Positions 50,604-61,200 of a stretch of DNA of 64,000 nt are shown here, in pieces. A model generated the notes under the pieces. That model did no database searches. It worked only from the letters and a program-made list of their open reading frames with translations, and was not told the DNA's origin. Source of the stretch: an uncultured Alphaproteobacteria bacterium (GTDB lineage: Bacteria; Pseudomonadota; Alphaproteobacteria; CAAGCB01; CAG-977); assembly GCA_934277945.1 (NCBI GenBank), contig CAKQWA010000002.1:124001-188000 (forward strand), in the 5' to 3' direction. Position 1 is the first letter of the stretch. Every line of letters begins with the position of its first letter. The translations under genes and the position numbers were made by a program.

Positions 50604-52058
50604 ATGCCGCCGTTTGATTTTGTCGATTCCGTTTTTTTCAACAACACGCCGCTGGACAAGGACAAAGCTCTGCTTTTGTTAAGGCGGGCGGCGGGCAAGT
50701 GCGACGACGCGGATTTGTATTTACAGCAAAAAACGTCCGAGCATTTCGTTTTCGACGACGGCAGGATTAAAAGCGCGGGGGCGGACTTCACGCGCGGCTT
50801 CGGACTGCGCGTCGTGCAGGGCGACACGTTCGCGTACGCCCATTCGACCGACATCGGCGAAGACGCTTTAAAGCGCGCGGTGCAAAACGTCCTGCCCGTT
50901 CACGCGGAAGCGTCCTGCGGGGAAATTTCACCCGATACGCCGGAACGCGAAACCTCGCTTTACGCGCCGCAGGATTCCGCCGCATTGTACGCCGGCGCGC
51001 AAAAGACGGCTTTTCTGGCGCAGGTCGACGCTTACGTCCGCGCGCAAGATCCGCGCACCGTGCAGGCGACGATATCCCTGTCGTTTTCTTTCGATACGGT
51101 GAAAATCATGCGTCCCGACGGATTTGAAGCGCAGGACGCCCGCCCGCTTGCGCATTTCAGCGTGCGCGTCGTGCTGGAAGAAAACGGACGGCGCGAAACC
51201 GGCTCGTGCGGATTCGGCGGCAGATACGGCTATGACCGGATATTCGACGAAGCGGCGAACGGAGGCGCGTGGAAAAAAGCGGCGGACGCGGCTTTGGCGC
51301 AGGCGCGGGTCAATCTGTCCGCCGTCAACGCGCCCGTCGGGGAGATGCCCGTCGTTTTGGGCAACGGCTGGTGCGGCGTTCTGCTGCACGAAGCGGTCGG
51401 TCACGGCTTGGAAGGCGATTTCATCCGCAAAAAGACGTCCGTTTTCACGGACAAAATCGGCGAACGGGTGTGCGCCAAAGGCGTGACGATTATTGACGAC
51501 GGTTCCGTTCCCGAACGGCGCGGCTCTTTGAACATCGACGACGAAGGCACGCCGACCCGCCGCAACGTTCTGGTGGAGAACGGCGTTTTGAAAGGCTATA
51601 TGCACGACCGCATGAACGCCCGCCTGACGCGCGCCTTGCCGACGGGAAACGCGCGCAGGGAATCGTTCGCCGCACCGCCGCAGGTGCGCATGACCAACAC
51701 GTTCATGCAAAGCGGCGAGTGCGATTTTGAAGATATGCTGAAAGGCGTCGACAGCGGCATTTACGCCGCGTCGTTTTCGGGCGGGCAAGTCGACATCGTG
51801 TCCGGCGATTTCGTGTTCTGCACGTCGGAAGCCTATAAAATCGAAAACGGCAAAATCACGACGCCCGTTAAAAACGCCATGCTGATCGGCAACGGACTGG
51901 GCGTCATGAACGCCATTGACCGCATCGGCAACGATTCGTGTCTGGACGACGGCATCGGGTCGTGCGGCAAAGGCGGACAAAGCGTTCCCGTCGGCGTCGG
52001 TCAGCCGTGCGTGCGCCTGTCGAAAATCACGGTCGGCGGCGCGGCTGACAAGCCTTAA
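50604..52058 (+). CDS. tldD: TldD-like metalloprotease
   Basis: 484 residues. The metal-binding HEAVGHGLEGDFIRKKTSVF motif is at residues ~263-282 and the C-terminal GGQVDIVSGDFVFCTSEAYKIENGKI is typical. With TldE (PmbA) it forms a heterodimeric zinc protease that processes modified peptides or unfolded polypeptides in other bacteria; tldE is not in the window. AAAGGACG precedes the ATG. Its last codon overlaps the stop of the convergent binding-protein gene. Confidence 0.93.
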   Translation: MPPFDFVDSVFFNNTPLDKDKALLLLRRAAGKCDDADLYLQQKTSEHFVFDDGRIKSAGADFTRGFGLRVVQGDTFAYAHSTDIGEDALKRAVQNVLPVHAEASCGEISPDTPERETSLYAPQDSAALYAGAQKTAFLAQVDAYVRAQDPRTVQATISLSFSFDTVKIMRPDGFEAQDARPLAHFSVRVVLEENGRRETGSCGFGGRYGYDRIFDEAANGGAWKKAADAALAQARVNLSAVNAPVGEMPVVLGNGWCGVLLHEAVGHGLEGDFIRKKTSVFTDKIGERVCAKGVTIIDDGSVPERRGSLNIDDEGTPTRRNVLVENGVLKGYMHDRMNARLTRALPTGNARRESFAAPPQVRMTNTFMQSGECDFEDMLKGVDSGIYAASFSGGQVDIVSGDFVFCTSEAYKIENGKITTPVKNAMLIGNGLGVMNAIDRIGNDSCLDDGIGSCGKGGQSVPVGVGQPCVRLSKITVGGAADKP

Positions 52059-53182
52059 TAACGGGCGCGCGCTTTAAATTTGCGGAAAGTCTGCACGCGC
52101 GGACGCGACGGCTCCGACTGCTGTTCCGTCGCGGGACGGGCGGCGGGCGCATCTTCGACGGATTCGCTTTGAGCAGGCTGTTCCGGCGCGGCGTTTTGCT
52201 CCGGTTGAGATTCCGGCGCGGTTCCGGCAGACTCGGCGGCTTCCGTTTGCGGTGCGGACGCATCGTCAGCCGGCTGTTCCGGCGCGGTTTCGGCGGATTC
52301 GCTTTGAGCCGGCGGCTCGTTTTCAAACAGCGGTTCTTCGCCCTCGTTTTGCGCAATCCATTCTTCAATCGCGGCGTTCAGACGCTTCTGCTTTTCCACG
52401 GGGTCTTTCATCAGACGGTTGAAATTTTCAACGAATTTCGGTCTTAAATGGCGGCATTGCGACATTTTCGACCATGCGGCGAACAGTTTGATGGAACGCA
52501 ACGGCGTTTGCGAAATGTGCAAACGGTCGTACACTTTGAAGCGTCTGGCTTCCGCCACCGCCGCATAAGGCGACGAAATCATGAAATCCGCCTGACCGGT
52601 CAGCAACCGCTTGAACGCTTCGCGAGGACCGTCCACCCAATCGACTTTGGTGTCCGTCGGCAAAGCGGGCTGAATCAGCTGGCGGATGCCTTCTTCGTTG
52701 CGCACGACGCCGCGCAGACCGCTCAACGCGTCGAACGAAGACACGTCCAGCGGCTTTTCCTGCAAGGAAACGACCACGAACGGATTGCCGAAATAAGCGG
52801 GGAAAATGTAATCGACGTTGGACTTCTTTTCGTCTTCATAGTAAGCGGTGAAAAAAACGTCCGCCTTGCCGTGTTTGATTTCGCGCTTTAATTTTTCATA
52901 ATCGTCCTGAAAATAATCTTGAAAAACGATATCCGCCTCTTTCAAGGAATCCTTGACGGTGTCGTACACAAAGCCGCGATATTCGTAGCGGTTCAGGTAT
53001 TCTTCGTCCCCCTTGAACGTCATGACTTTCCACGAAAACGGCGGATAGTTCGTATATCCAGCCGTCACGACCGGCATATCTTTCGTGCCGCAGATGTTTA
53101 AGATCTCCTTTTGACTTTGCGCAAAAGCGGCGGATGAAAAAAGCGTTTGCGCGGCAAACAGCGTCATAAGAAATTTTTTCAT
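52055..53182 (-). CDS. Periplasmic solute-binding protein (SBP family 3-like) with acidic/Pro-rich tail
   Basis: 375 residues. Signal peptide MKKFLMTLFAAQTLFSSAAFA with likely cleavage at AFA-QS. Residues ~30-265 resemble family 3 binding proteins (ICGTKDMPVVTAGYTNYPPFSW, YRGFVYDTVKD, GKADVFFTAYYEDEKKSNVDYIFP, VDGPREAFKRLLTGQADFMISSPYA). Residues ~280-355 are low-complexity Ala/Pro/Glu/Ser/Gln with an imperfect internal repeat (PAQSESAETAPEQP / PAQSESVEDAPAA), followed by a basic C terminus. No ABC permease or ATPase is adjacent. The tail is unusual for this family. Its start overlaps the upstream gene's stop by 4 nt (ATGA). Confidence 0.8.
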   Translation of the reverse strand: MKKFLMTLFAAQTLFSSAAFAQSQKEILNICGTKDMPVVTAGYTNYPPFSWKVMTFKGDEEYLNRYEYRGFVYDTVKDSLKEADIVFQDYFQDDYEKLKREIKHGKADVFFTAYYEDEKKSNVDYIFPAYFGNPFVVVSLQEKPLDVSSFDALSGLRGVVRNEEGIRQLIQPALPTDTKVDWVDGPREAFKRLLTGQADFMISSPYAAVAEARRFKVYDRLHISQTPLRSIKLFAAWSKMSQCRHLRPKFVENFNRLMKDPVEKQKRLNAAIEEWIAQNEGEEPLFENEPPAQSESAETAPEQPADDASAPQTEAAESAGTAPESQPEQNAAPEQPAQSESVEDAPAARPATEQQSEPSRPRVQTFRKFKARARY

Positions 53183-53604
53183 TGCTCGGCTCCCTGTTCA
53201 AATCCGTCGACAAGCATATCGTCCAAAACGTCCTGCACCTTGAACGCCCAATTCAAAGCAGTCTCCATTTTACCCGAAAAATGCGCCAAACGCACCCTGA
53301 TTGCGTCCGCGCGGGCGAAATTGTACGCGACTTCCATGCCGACGCAGAAATCGGGCGTTTCAAAAACGCCTTGAAACAAGCCGTCGGGAAGAATGTACAA
53401 ACGCGCGGATTCGTCGTCGTCCGGCGAAAAATCGTAAATCATTTCCGGCTGTTCGCGTTTTTCCCCGACGCTCGCCGCATCGCACGCGCCGCGCTGTTTT
53501 CCCGCCTCCACCAAAGAGCAAGCCAGAGTCGCGAATTTATAAATCAGCGTGTCCGCGTCCGTCTGTTCACCAAGGGTTTCGCCCGTTTCTGTCATTTCGT
53601 TCAT
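53179..53604 (-). CDS. Conserved-looking hypothetical protein, acidic, unknown function
   Basis: 141 residues of no family I recognise, without signal peptide or membrane segment. It is acidic, with a central SPDDDESARLYILPDGLFQGVFETPDFCVGMEVAYNFARADAIRVRLAHFSGKME region that looks like an alternating beta-strand domain, and a C-terminal helix (QDVLDDMLVDGFEQGAEQ). Its stop overlaps the ATG of the binding-protein gene by 4 nt, so the two are translationally coupled and probably function together. Divergent from flaF. Confidence 0.65.
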   Translation of the reverse strand: MNEMTETGETLGEQTDADTLIYKFATLACSLVEAGKQRGACDAASVGEKREQPEMIYDFSPDDDESARLYILPDGLFQGVFETPDFCVGMEVAYNFARADAIRVRLAHFSGKMETALNWAFKVQDVLDDMLVDGFEQGAEQ

Positions 53605-53689
53605 TTTTTCAACTCATCTTTAACAAATTCGTTTTTTAATATACCATAGATATAGCATTTGGAACTTTTTTTACAGGAGTTTTTACGTC

Positions 53690-54094
53690 ATGACCCTCAA
53701 TCCGTACGCCGCCGCCGATGTTTCCGCCAAGCCGCAAAATGAAATGGAAGCGCGCGCCTTGGTGCGAACCGCCTCTCGTTTAAACGCCCTGAAAGAAAAC
53801 TGGCCCCCCAAAAAAGAGGATTTGAACACGGCGCTGGAACTCAACCGGAAACTCTGGGCGTTCTTTTTAAGCGAAGTGTGCGACGAAAGAAACCCCCTGC
53901 CGCACGACATCAAGCAAAACATCTTCAATCTGGCGCATTTCATTTTCAAACACACGTTCAACATTCAGGCGAAGCCCTCCGCCTCGTCGCTGGACGTGCT
54001 GATCAACATCAACATGAACATCGCGCGCGGTTTGAACGAACAATCGAAATTCAAAGCGGAACAGGCGGCGAAATCCGGCGGCGCGACCGCGTAA
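53690..54094 (+). CDS. flaF: FlaF-like flagellin regulator
   Basis: 134 residues. The pattern EARALVRTASRLNAL, then ALELNRKLWAFFLSEVCDERNPLPHDIKQNIFNLAHFIF, then LININMNIARGLNEQ matches the alphaproteobacterial FlaF family, which promotes flagellin synthesis or secretion opposite FlbT. ACAGGAG precedes the ATG. It stands alone here, without flagellin or flbT, but motA and motB lie 3 kb away. Confidence 0.78.
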   Translation: MTLNPYAAADVSAKPQNEMEARALVRTASRLNALKENWPPKKEDLNTALELNRKLWAFFLSEVCDERNPLPHDIKQNIFNLAHFIFKHTFNIQAKPSASSLDVLININMNIARGLNEQSKFKAEQAAKSGGATA

Positions 54095-54257
54095 GGCGGT
54101 CTTTAACGCCCTGAAACGCAAACGCGCCCCTGAAAGCGCGGACGATTCCCGAAATAAAGCGCTCGCTCAAAACGCAAGCGCGCCCGACAAAATACGGCAA
54201 GCCTTAAACACACAGCCGCGCCCCGCAAAAAGCGCCGGCGCACCCTCTCCGAAATGC

Positions 54258-54285
54258 AAAAAAGCGGCTTTTTCGCCGCTTTTTT
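54258..54285. terminator. Bidirectional terminator between flaF and virB11
   Basis: AAAAAAGCGGC (54258-54268) pairs perfectly with GCCGCTTTTTT (54275-54285) around a 6-nt loop. It terminates flaF on the plus strand and the virB operon on the minus strand. The 163 nt between flaF and this hairpin contain no gene I can support. Confidence 0.92.
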
Positions 54286-54287
54286 TA

Positions 54288-55265
54288 TTATGTCACTTCC
54301 GTCACCGCGCGGATGTTGCCCTGACGGTTGATTTGCACCACGCGCAACTTGTCGTGCATTTCGGCAATCGTCTTTTCGCGGTCGATTGTCGGATAGCAGT
54401 GCAGAATACGGTCGGTGAACGCCTTGTAAGCGGCTTCGGAGTTTTCGGCGTGGATGGTCGCAAAGCAGTTGTCGTGCCCCGACCCCATCAGTTCCCACAG
54501 CGCGCCCGCGTTCGCCGTTGAAATTTCGCCGCCGATAATCGCGTCGGGAGTGAAACGCACGACCAAGTCGATCAGTTTCGGGTAAGTCATCGTGTTCGTC
54601 TGTTCGGTACGCGACAGCACCAGATGAACGTGATTGGGATGCGGAACCATCAATTCGCGCGTATCTTCAATGGTGATGACGCGTTTGTGAATGTCCAGAA
54701 TGGTTAAAAGGTTGTTCAAAAAAGTCGTTTTACCGGTCGCCGTCGCACCGGAAACCAAGATGTGATCGCCGCGCTTGATTGACAAAATCAGACGTTCGTA
54801 CGGGTCTTCGGGGTTTTCCACTTCTTTCAAACGGTTCAGTTTCTGCAAGCGTTCGCCGGCTTTCAATCCGTAATCCCCCAGTCCGAATTTCAATTCTTCG
54901 GAGTGGACGCGGACGCACATGGCGATGCCGCCCGTCAAGTCTTCGTTGTCGTACATGACGTTTTTGCCGGCGATGCCTGTGAAACGGTGATCCCCCGGCA
55001 AAGTCGCGTACACGGCGGGCGAGCCTTGTTCGGGGTCAAACGGCAGTTCAAACGTGTTGGCGATGATGTGCATGATGTCCGTCAGATAGGTGCGCGACAG
55101 GTTTTTGTCCGCCTGCGCCGCCCATGGATGCGCGCGCCGTCCGCGCAAACGCAGCCAGATTTCGTTCGGGCGGTTGATGGAAATTTCTTCCACATTGTCC
55201 TGTTCGTACCAATAGGACAAATACCGCAATGTCGACTTTAAAACCTTAAAAGCATCCGTAGACAT
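54288..55265 (-). CDS. virB11: VirB11-family T4SS ATPase
   Basis: 325 residues. The N-terminal domain precedes Walker A VSGATATGKTTFLNNLL (about residues 168-184), followed by the VirB11 hallmark ITIEDTRELMVPHPNHVHLVLSR, Walker B-like PDAIIGGEI and the His box DNCFATIHAENSEAA. VirB11 is a hexameric cytoplasmic ATPase powering pilus assembly and substrate transfer. The Asp/Glu and His boxes favour VirB11 over DotB. It is 19 nt downstream of virB10. Confidence 0.9.
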   Translation of the reverse strand: MSTDAFKVLKSTLRYLSYWYEQDNVEEISINRPNEIWLRLRGRRAHPWAAQADKNLSRTYLTDIMHIIANTFELPFDPEQGSPAVYATLPGDHRFTGIAGKNVMYDNEDLTGGIAMCVRVHSEELKFGLGDYGLKAGERLQKLNRLKEVENPEDPYERLILSIKRGDHILVSGATATGKTTFLNNLLTILDIHKRVITIEDTRELMVPHPNHVHLVLSRTEQTNTMTYPKLIDLVVRFTPDAIIGGEISTANAGALWELMGSGHDNCFATIHAENSEAAYKAFTDRILHCYPTIDREKTIAEMHDKLRVVQINRQGNIRAVTEVT

Positions 55266-55284
55266 TTCAACCTCGCTTTACGCA

Positions 55285-58200
55285 TTAAAACAGTTCGGGA
55301 ATCCCCTCGTCCTCCGCCGCCGCGGGCGCTTTCGCCGCCGCCTGAGCCGCCGCTTTCGCCGCCGCGTTCTTTGCGTTCGTCTGCTGCGGCGTTTTCGGCG
55401 TTTCAAGCGTCGTTTGCGGCGCTTGCTGTTGCTGGTTCGGCATATTCGGATTGTAGCCGTAATACGCGTTCGCCGGCATTTGCGACGGGGACTGCTCGAC
55501 TTCGGCGCCGCTTGTCAGTTTCTGGGAGGAAGCGTCGATTTCACGCTGTTTCTGCTCTCTCAATTCCTGTTCGCGCTTGTCGATCAGTTTTGTCGTCTTT
55601 TCGCTCTGATAATTCATGTCGTCTTCTTCGTCTTCCGTTTCCGTGCGCAACCACAAATCCTGATTGGCAAAAACGGTGATGCGCGTTCCCGACGGCACGA
55701 AAGAGCCGGACGAAATCTGTTGCAGTTCGGAGAAGATCGCGTCGAAAATCTCCTGCATTTTGTCGGAGAAGTTGGAACGCGCGTCGTCCAAAGCCTGCTG
55801 TTTGCCGGTCGTCGTCGTCGTCGTACTGCCACCGGAAGCCGTTTCGACGGTCGTGCCGCCGTCCGCCATCATCCACAAAGCCGCGGATTCGACGACCGTT
55901 TCCAAAAGCGGCAGACCGAAGCGTTTCAGCAACTGCAAGTCCAAATAAGCGGGGATGCCGCCGCGTCCCTGCGCGTCGCCCGAAGATCCTTCCGGTTCGA
56001 ACACGAATCCGACGCCGTCCGGACGAATCAAACGCGTCCACACGATAGCGATTTTCGACGCCGCCATCGGTCCCGCGCCGCTCTTGCCATCGCCGCCGGA
56101 GCCGATTTTCCCGATCAGGCGGCTGCCCGCCGGAATCAGAATGTTTCTGCCCGTTTCGGAATAAACGTTTCTTTCAACCACGGCGGAAACCGGCACGTTC
56201 GTATAGCGCGAATCAATGGAGCGCACCAAAACGGCGGGAATCGCCTTGTCCGCCAGAATCATGCGGCTCATGTCGACACGGTAGGAGGACGCGGTTTTCT
56301 TGATGCCCTGATCGCTCCAATCCTTGCTGACTTTCTGTTTGCGCCGGCGCTGTTTCTCGATATCGCTCTGCGACGCGCTTTGCAGTTGCCCCATGCTCAT
56401 GGATTTGCGGCGCGCTTCCTGCATCGCCTGCAACTGCGCGATTCTTTGCGCGGAATAGCGTTCGCTGCGCCCCTGTCCGTAGCCTTTGATGCCGTACGCA
56501 CCGCCGGATTTGATGCCTTTACCGGCGGGAATTTCCGCCCCGCCCGTTCTTTTGGCTTCGCGCTCGGCATCGATTTTCGCCTGTTCCTCCGGCGACGTCT
56601 GCGTGCCGATGATATTGCCGTCCGCGTCAATGATGTCGCCGTTTTCGTTGACGTAGCCGATGATGTTGCCGTTTTCGTCGACAACCGTGCCGTCGTCCAG
56701 AATGATGCCGAGTTTTTTACCCGTTTTAGAATAGGCGTATTTCGGTTTCGCCGCGTCGTTCGCGGGCGTAAAAACGCCGTCGTCCCAAGAACCGATGACG
56801 TTGCCGTTGATGTCGACAATCTGACCGTCGGCGTTAATTCTGCCGATTTCCACGCCGTTCAGATTGACGACGCGGCCGTCGGGCAAAATCAGTCCGATGA
56901 TGTTGCCGTCGGCGTCGCGCAACGGTTCGCCCTCCATGACCGACCCGATGACGTTGCCGTTCATGTCGACGACCGTGCCGTCGGGCAAAACTCTGCCGAT
57001 GATGTTCCCTTCGTTGTCGCGCACATAGCCGTCCGCGCCGACAATGCCCAAGAACTCGCCGTTTCTGCCGATTGCCATTTTCACGGTTTCGTTGCCGGAA
57101 ACGGCGGACACCTGACCGATGACGTTGCCGTCCAAATCGACGACCGTGCCGTCTTCCAGCACGCGCCCGATGATGTTGCCGTTCTCATCGCGCACAAAGC
57201 CGTCTTCGCCGACCGTGCCGATGACTTTGCCGTCGGGTCCCAAAACCTGCCTGCCGACAAATTTTTCGCTTGCGCCGACCTGCCCCAGAATGTTGCCGTC
57301 CATATCGACGACCGTGCCGTCGTCCAGCACTCTGCCGATGACGTTTCCGTTCGCGTCGCGCACCAGACCGTCCGCGCCGACCGTGCCCAAAAGCGTGCCG
57401 TCAGGACCGTACACCTTGCGTCCCTCGAACGTCGCCTGAACTTTGCCGATGGGATTGCCGTTCATATCAACGACCGTTCCGTCCGGCAGAACTCTGCCGA
57501 TGACATTCCCGTTCGCGTCGCGCACCAAGCCGTCCGCGCCGACCGTGCCCAAAAGTTTGCCGTCGGGTCCGTACACCTTGCGTCCCTCGAACGACGGCGC
57601 GACCTTGCCGATCGTTTTGCCGTTCATGTCGACGACCGTGCCGTCGGGCAGAACCCTGCCGATGACGTTCCCGTTCGCGTCGCGCACCAAACCGTCCGCG
57701 CCGACCGTGCCCAAAAGTTTGCCGTCGGGTCCGAACACCTGTCTGCCCGCGTAAGAGGGCGCCGCCTTGCCGATGACGTTGCCGTTCAAATCGACGACCG
57801 TGCCGTCGGGCAAAACTCTGCCGATGACGTTGCCGTTCGCGTCGCGCACCAAGCCGTCTTCGCCGATCGTGCCCAGCACTTCGCCGTTCGGTCCCAGAAC
57901 CTGCTGATTGGCGAACAGGGAAGCCGGCACGCCGTCTTTCGTGTTCATCATGGAAATCCAGCACAAGTCCGTTCCGTCCTCTTTCACCGCCTTGCCGTTC
58001 GCCAGCAGTTTGCCCAGCACTTCGGAAGCCGTGTTGACGATTGAACCGTCATAATGCACCTTACCGACGGCGACGCCTTTCATTTTACATTCTTCGCCGA
58101 TAGGCACGACGCGCCCCAAGAATTTCTTGTCCGGCGTCAGCGTGCGCATTTCGGACGTGACGTAGCCCAAATCCTTGCCTTTGACGTTAACCACGCGTCC

Positions 58201-61200
58201 GTAGGGAGTCACCGTGCCGACCACGTCGCCCTTTTTGGAAATGACCAGTCTGCCGAAAGGCACTTCCACACCGATTTCCTGTCCGCTTTTGTAAACGGCT
58301 TTGCTTTGCTCGTTGACGACGCCCAGCGCGAAGCCCGTCACGGGATGCACGACGTAGCGGTTGCCGAACACGCGCCCGAGAACACGCCCGTGTCTGTCAA
58401 CCAGATAACGCCACCCCGCCGCCGCGCCGATGATGTTCTTTTCGGCGTCCAGCACCATGCCGTCCTGCGTGAAGCATCCGAGCGGATTGCCCTGATAGTC
58501 GATCACTTCGCCGTCGCCGACCGTGCGTCCGAACGACGAGCCGTCAAACGTGACGACCACGCCTTTCTGCACCAGTCTGCCGAGATTTTTGCCGCGTTTG
58601 TCGCGCACGACGCCGTCGAAATCGACGCATCCGATTTCATCCATGCGCCCGTTCAGCACGCGCCCCTCGGCGTTCAGATTGCCGACGACCTCGCATTGAG
58701 AGCCGACCACCGCGCGCGGTGAAACGACCAGACCGATCAAAGAGCCGTCGTTGTCGATCACGCCGCGGTCGTACGTCATGCGGGCGATGTTTTTGCCGTT
58801 TTTGAACACTTCGCCCGTATCCATGCTCAACACGCCCGCGTCCATGTTGCAGGACGGCGCCAGAACGTACGGATCCATCACGCCGTAGCCGATGACGGCG
58901 TTCATTTTGTCCGTGACCGTTTCGTCGGGCAGGAACTTGCCGACCGTGCCGCGCTGTTGATGCACGACGTCGCCGCGCATGGAAATGCGTCCCAAAAAGT
59001 CGTTGGACGGCGTTAAAGCCAAGCCCGAAGACGATTTGAAGCCGACGACCTGACGTTCCGCGTCCGTCTGCATTTTGCCGATAATTTTGCCGTTGAAGTC
59101 GGCGACCGTGCCGTCCGTCCAGACGCGCCCGATGATTTTGCCTTTGAAATCGCGCACCAGAGCGTCGCGTCCGACAACGCCGAGCGGCTTGCCGTCGAAA
59201 TCGACCGCCTGTCTGTTGATGTACTGCGCGGGCGGGTCGATTTGCCCGATGATTTTATCCTTGTCGTCCTCAACCGTGCCGTTGGGCAGAACTTCGCCCA
59301 AAACGGCGTTTTGACGGTCGACGACGTTGTTGTCGTTGTCAACGCGCCCGATGATGTTGCCCGTTTCGTCGTAAGCGCGCAGGGAAACGCGCCCGATGAC
59401 GCGCCCGTTCAAATCAAGCACCGTGCCGTCGCGAATGACGCGCCCGATGATTTTGCCGGAGGAATCGCGCACCAGACCGTCGGCAAACACGACACCCAGC
59501 ACCGTATCGCCCTGTTGCGAATACACGTCGTGATCCACGAAATTCGCGGGGGCTTCCAACTGCCCGAACACCTTGTTCGCGGAATCGTTGACCAAGCCGT
59601 CGGAATCCGCCGTGCCGACGATTTTGCCATCGTCGGAAACGACTTTGCTGTTTTCGTCCGTCTTGCCGATGAACGTGCCGAAAGAATCGTACGCTTTCGT
59701 TCCCACGGCGGGTTTGACGGAAAGCACTTTTTTGCCCTGCGCGTACTGCCCGATGACTTTTCCGGAAGCGTCCAGCACTTCGCCGGTCGCGGACACATAG
59801 CCGATGATGTTGCCGTTCGCGTCCATAATCGGTTCGCCGACGGCGACGATTTCGCCGATTTCGCGTCCCTCTTTGTCGAAAACGCGGTTGGACATATCGG
59901 CGTAACCGATGATGTTGCCGTTCAAATCGACGACCGTGCCGTCCGGCAGAGCCGTCCCGATGACTTCGCCGTTTTTGCCGATGACCTGACGCACGCCCAT
60001 GAACACGCGCCCGACCGTCGCGCCGTTTTTATCGACGACGCGTCCGTCCGGCAACTGCAAATTGCCCAGAAATTCGGATTTCTTGTCCAGAGCGATCCCC
60101 TCCGGCAGAATACGCCCGATAATCGCCATGGAAGCGTCGAAAACAGGCACGCCCGCGGGAATGACGCCCGCGATTTTAACGTGTTCCGCGTCTTCAATGT
60201 AGCCGGTGCTGACGACGCGTCCCAAACGCTTGTCGCCGCCCAAAGTCAACGCTTCGCCGCGTTCGTTGCCGCGCCCGAACAGAACGCTGTCCTGATTAAG
60301 AGCCAAACCGGTGGAAAGAGGCGTCCCCAAAAACGCGGGCTTGCGCCCCAGCATACTGATCAGACCGTCCGCGCGCAGACAGCCGACGGGCTTGCCCTCC
60401 TCGTCGATCAGTTCGCCCTTGTAGTTCGTATAGCCCAGATACTCGTTCCGGTTGCCCAAAACGCTGCCGCCCTTGACAACACGTCCGATAAACTTGTCCT
60501 TATCGTTGAAAACGGCGTTATTATCCTGAATGTAGCCCAAACGCTCCATGCGCGAATTGACGATGCGCCCGTCGGGAATGATTCTGCCCAGCGGCAGACA
60601 CGGCATCTGCATCGCGTAAGCGTCGCGCGGCACGACGCGCCCGACTTTCGAGCCCGAAGCGTCAACGACGACACCGTCGGAGAACACGCGCCCCAAAACC
60701 GCGCCTTTGATATCCGTCGCCATCGCGTCGGGAGCGACAAAACCGACGGAACGCCCTTTGGCGTTGATGACGCTGTAATTCGGCAACAGTCCGCCCAGCA
60801 CGACGTTTGTGGAATCAATGGCGAGGCGCGACGGATCCATACAGCCGATGACCATGCCTTTCTTATTGACGACCTTGCCGCTTTCGTTGGCGAAGCCTTC
60901 CACTTCCCCCGATGAACCGACGACAATCGGCGTATACGGTATCGCGCCGGTCACCATGCCGTCTGCCCCGAAAACATCTCCCGAAGAACTCAACGAACCT
61001 TCCACCTGACTTGTCGAAACGGAAACGATCTTGCCTTCCGAGTCAAGATACCCCAAGACTTCACAGCCGGCTCTGACGGCAACGGGAACATCGTCGTTCA
61101 CCCAAGCGCCCGTCACCTGCCCCGTCGACGACAGAAAAGCACCGTCGGGCTGAATGCGCCCTTTCAGTTCTCCGCCCGAAACAACCGCGCCGTCCGGCAT

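Noticed and set aside
55414..58044. An 876-codon plus-strand frame opposite the virB10 repeats
   Set aside because: Repetitive only because the repeat units of virB10 are; the minus-strand frame carries the conserved VirB10 core and runs the full length.
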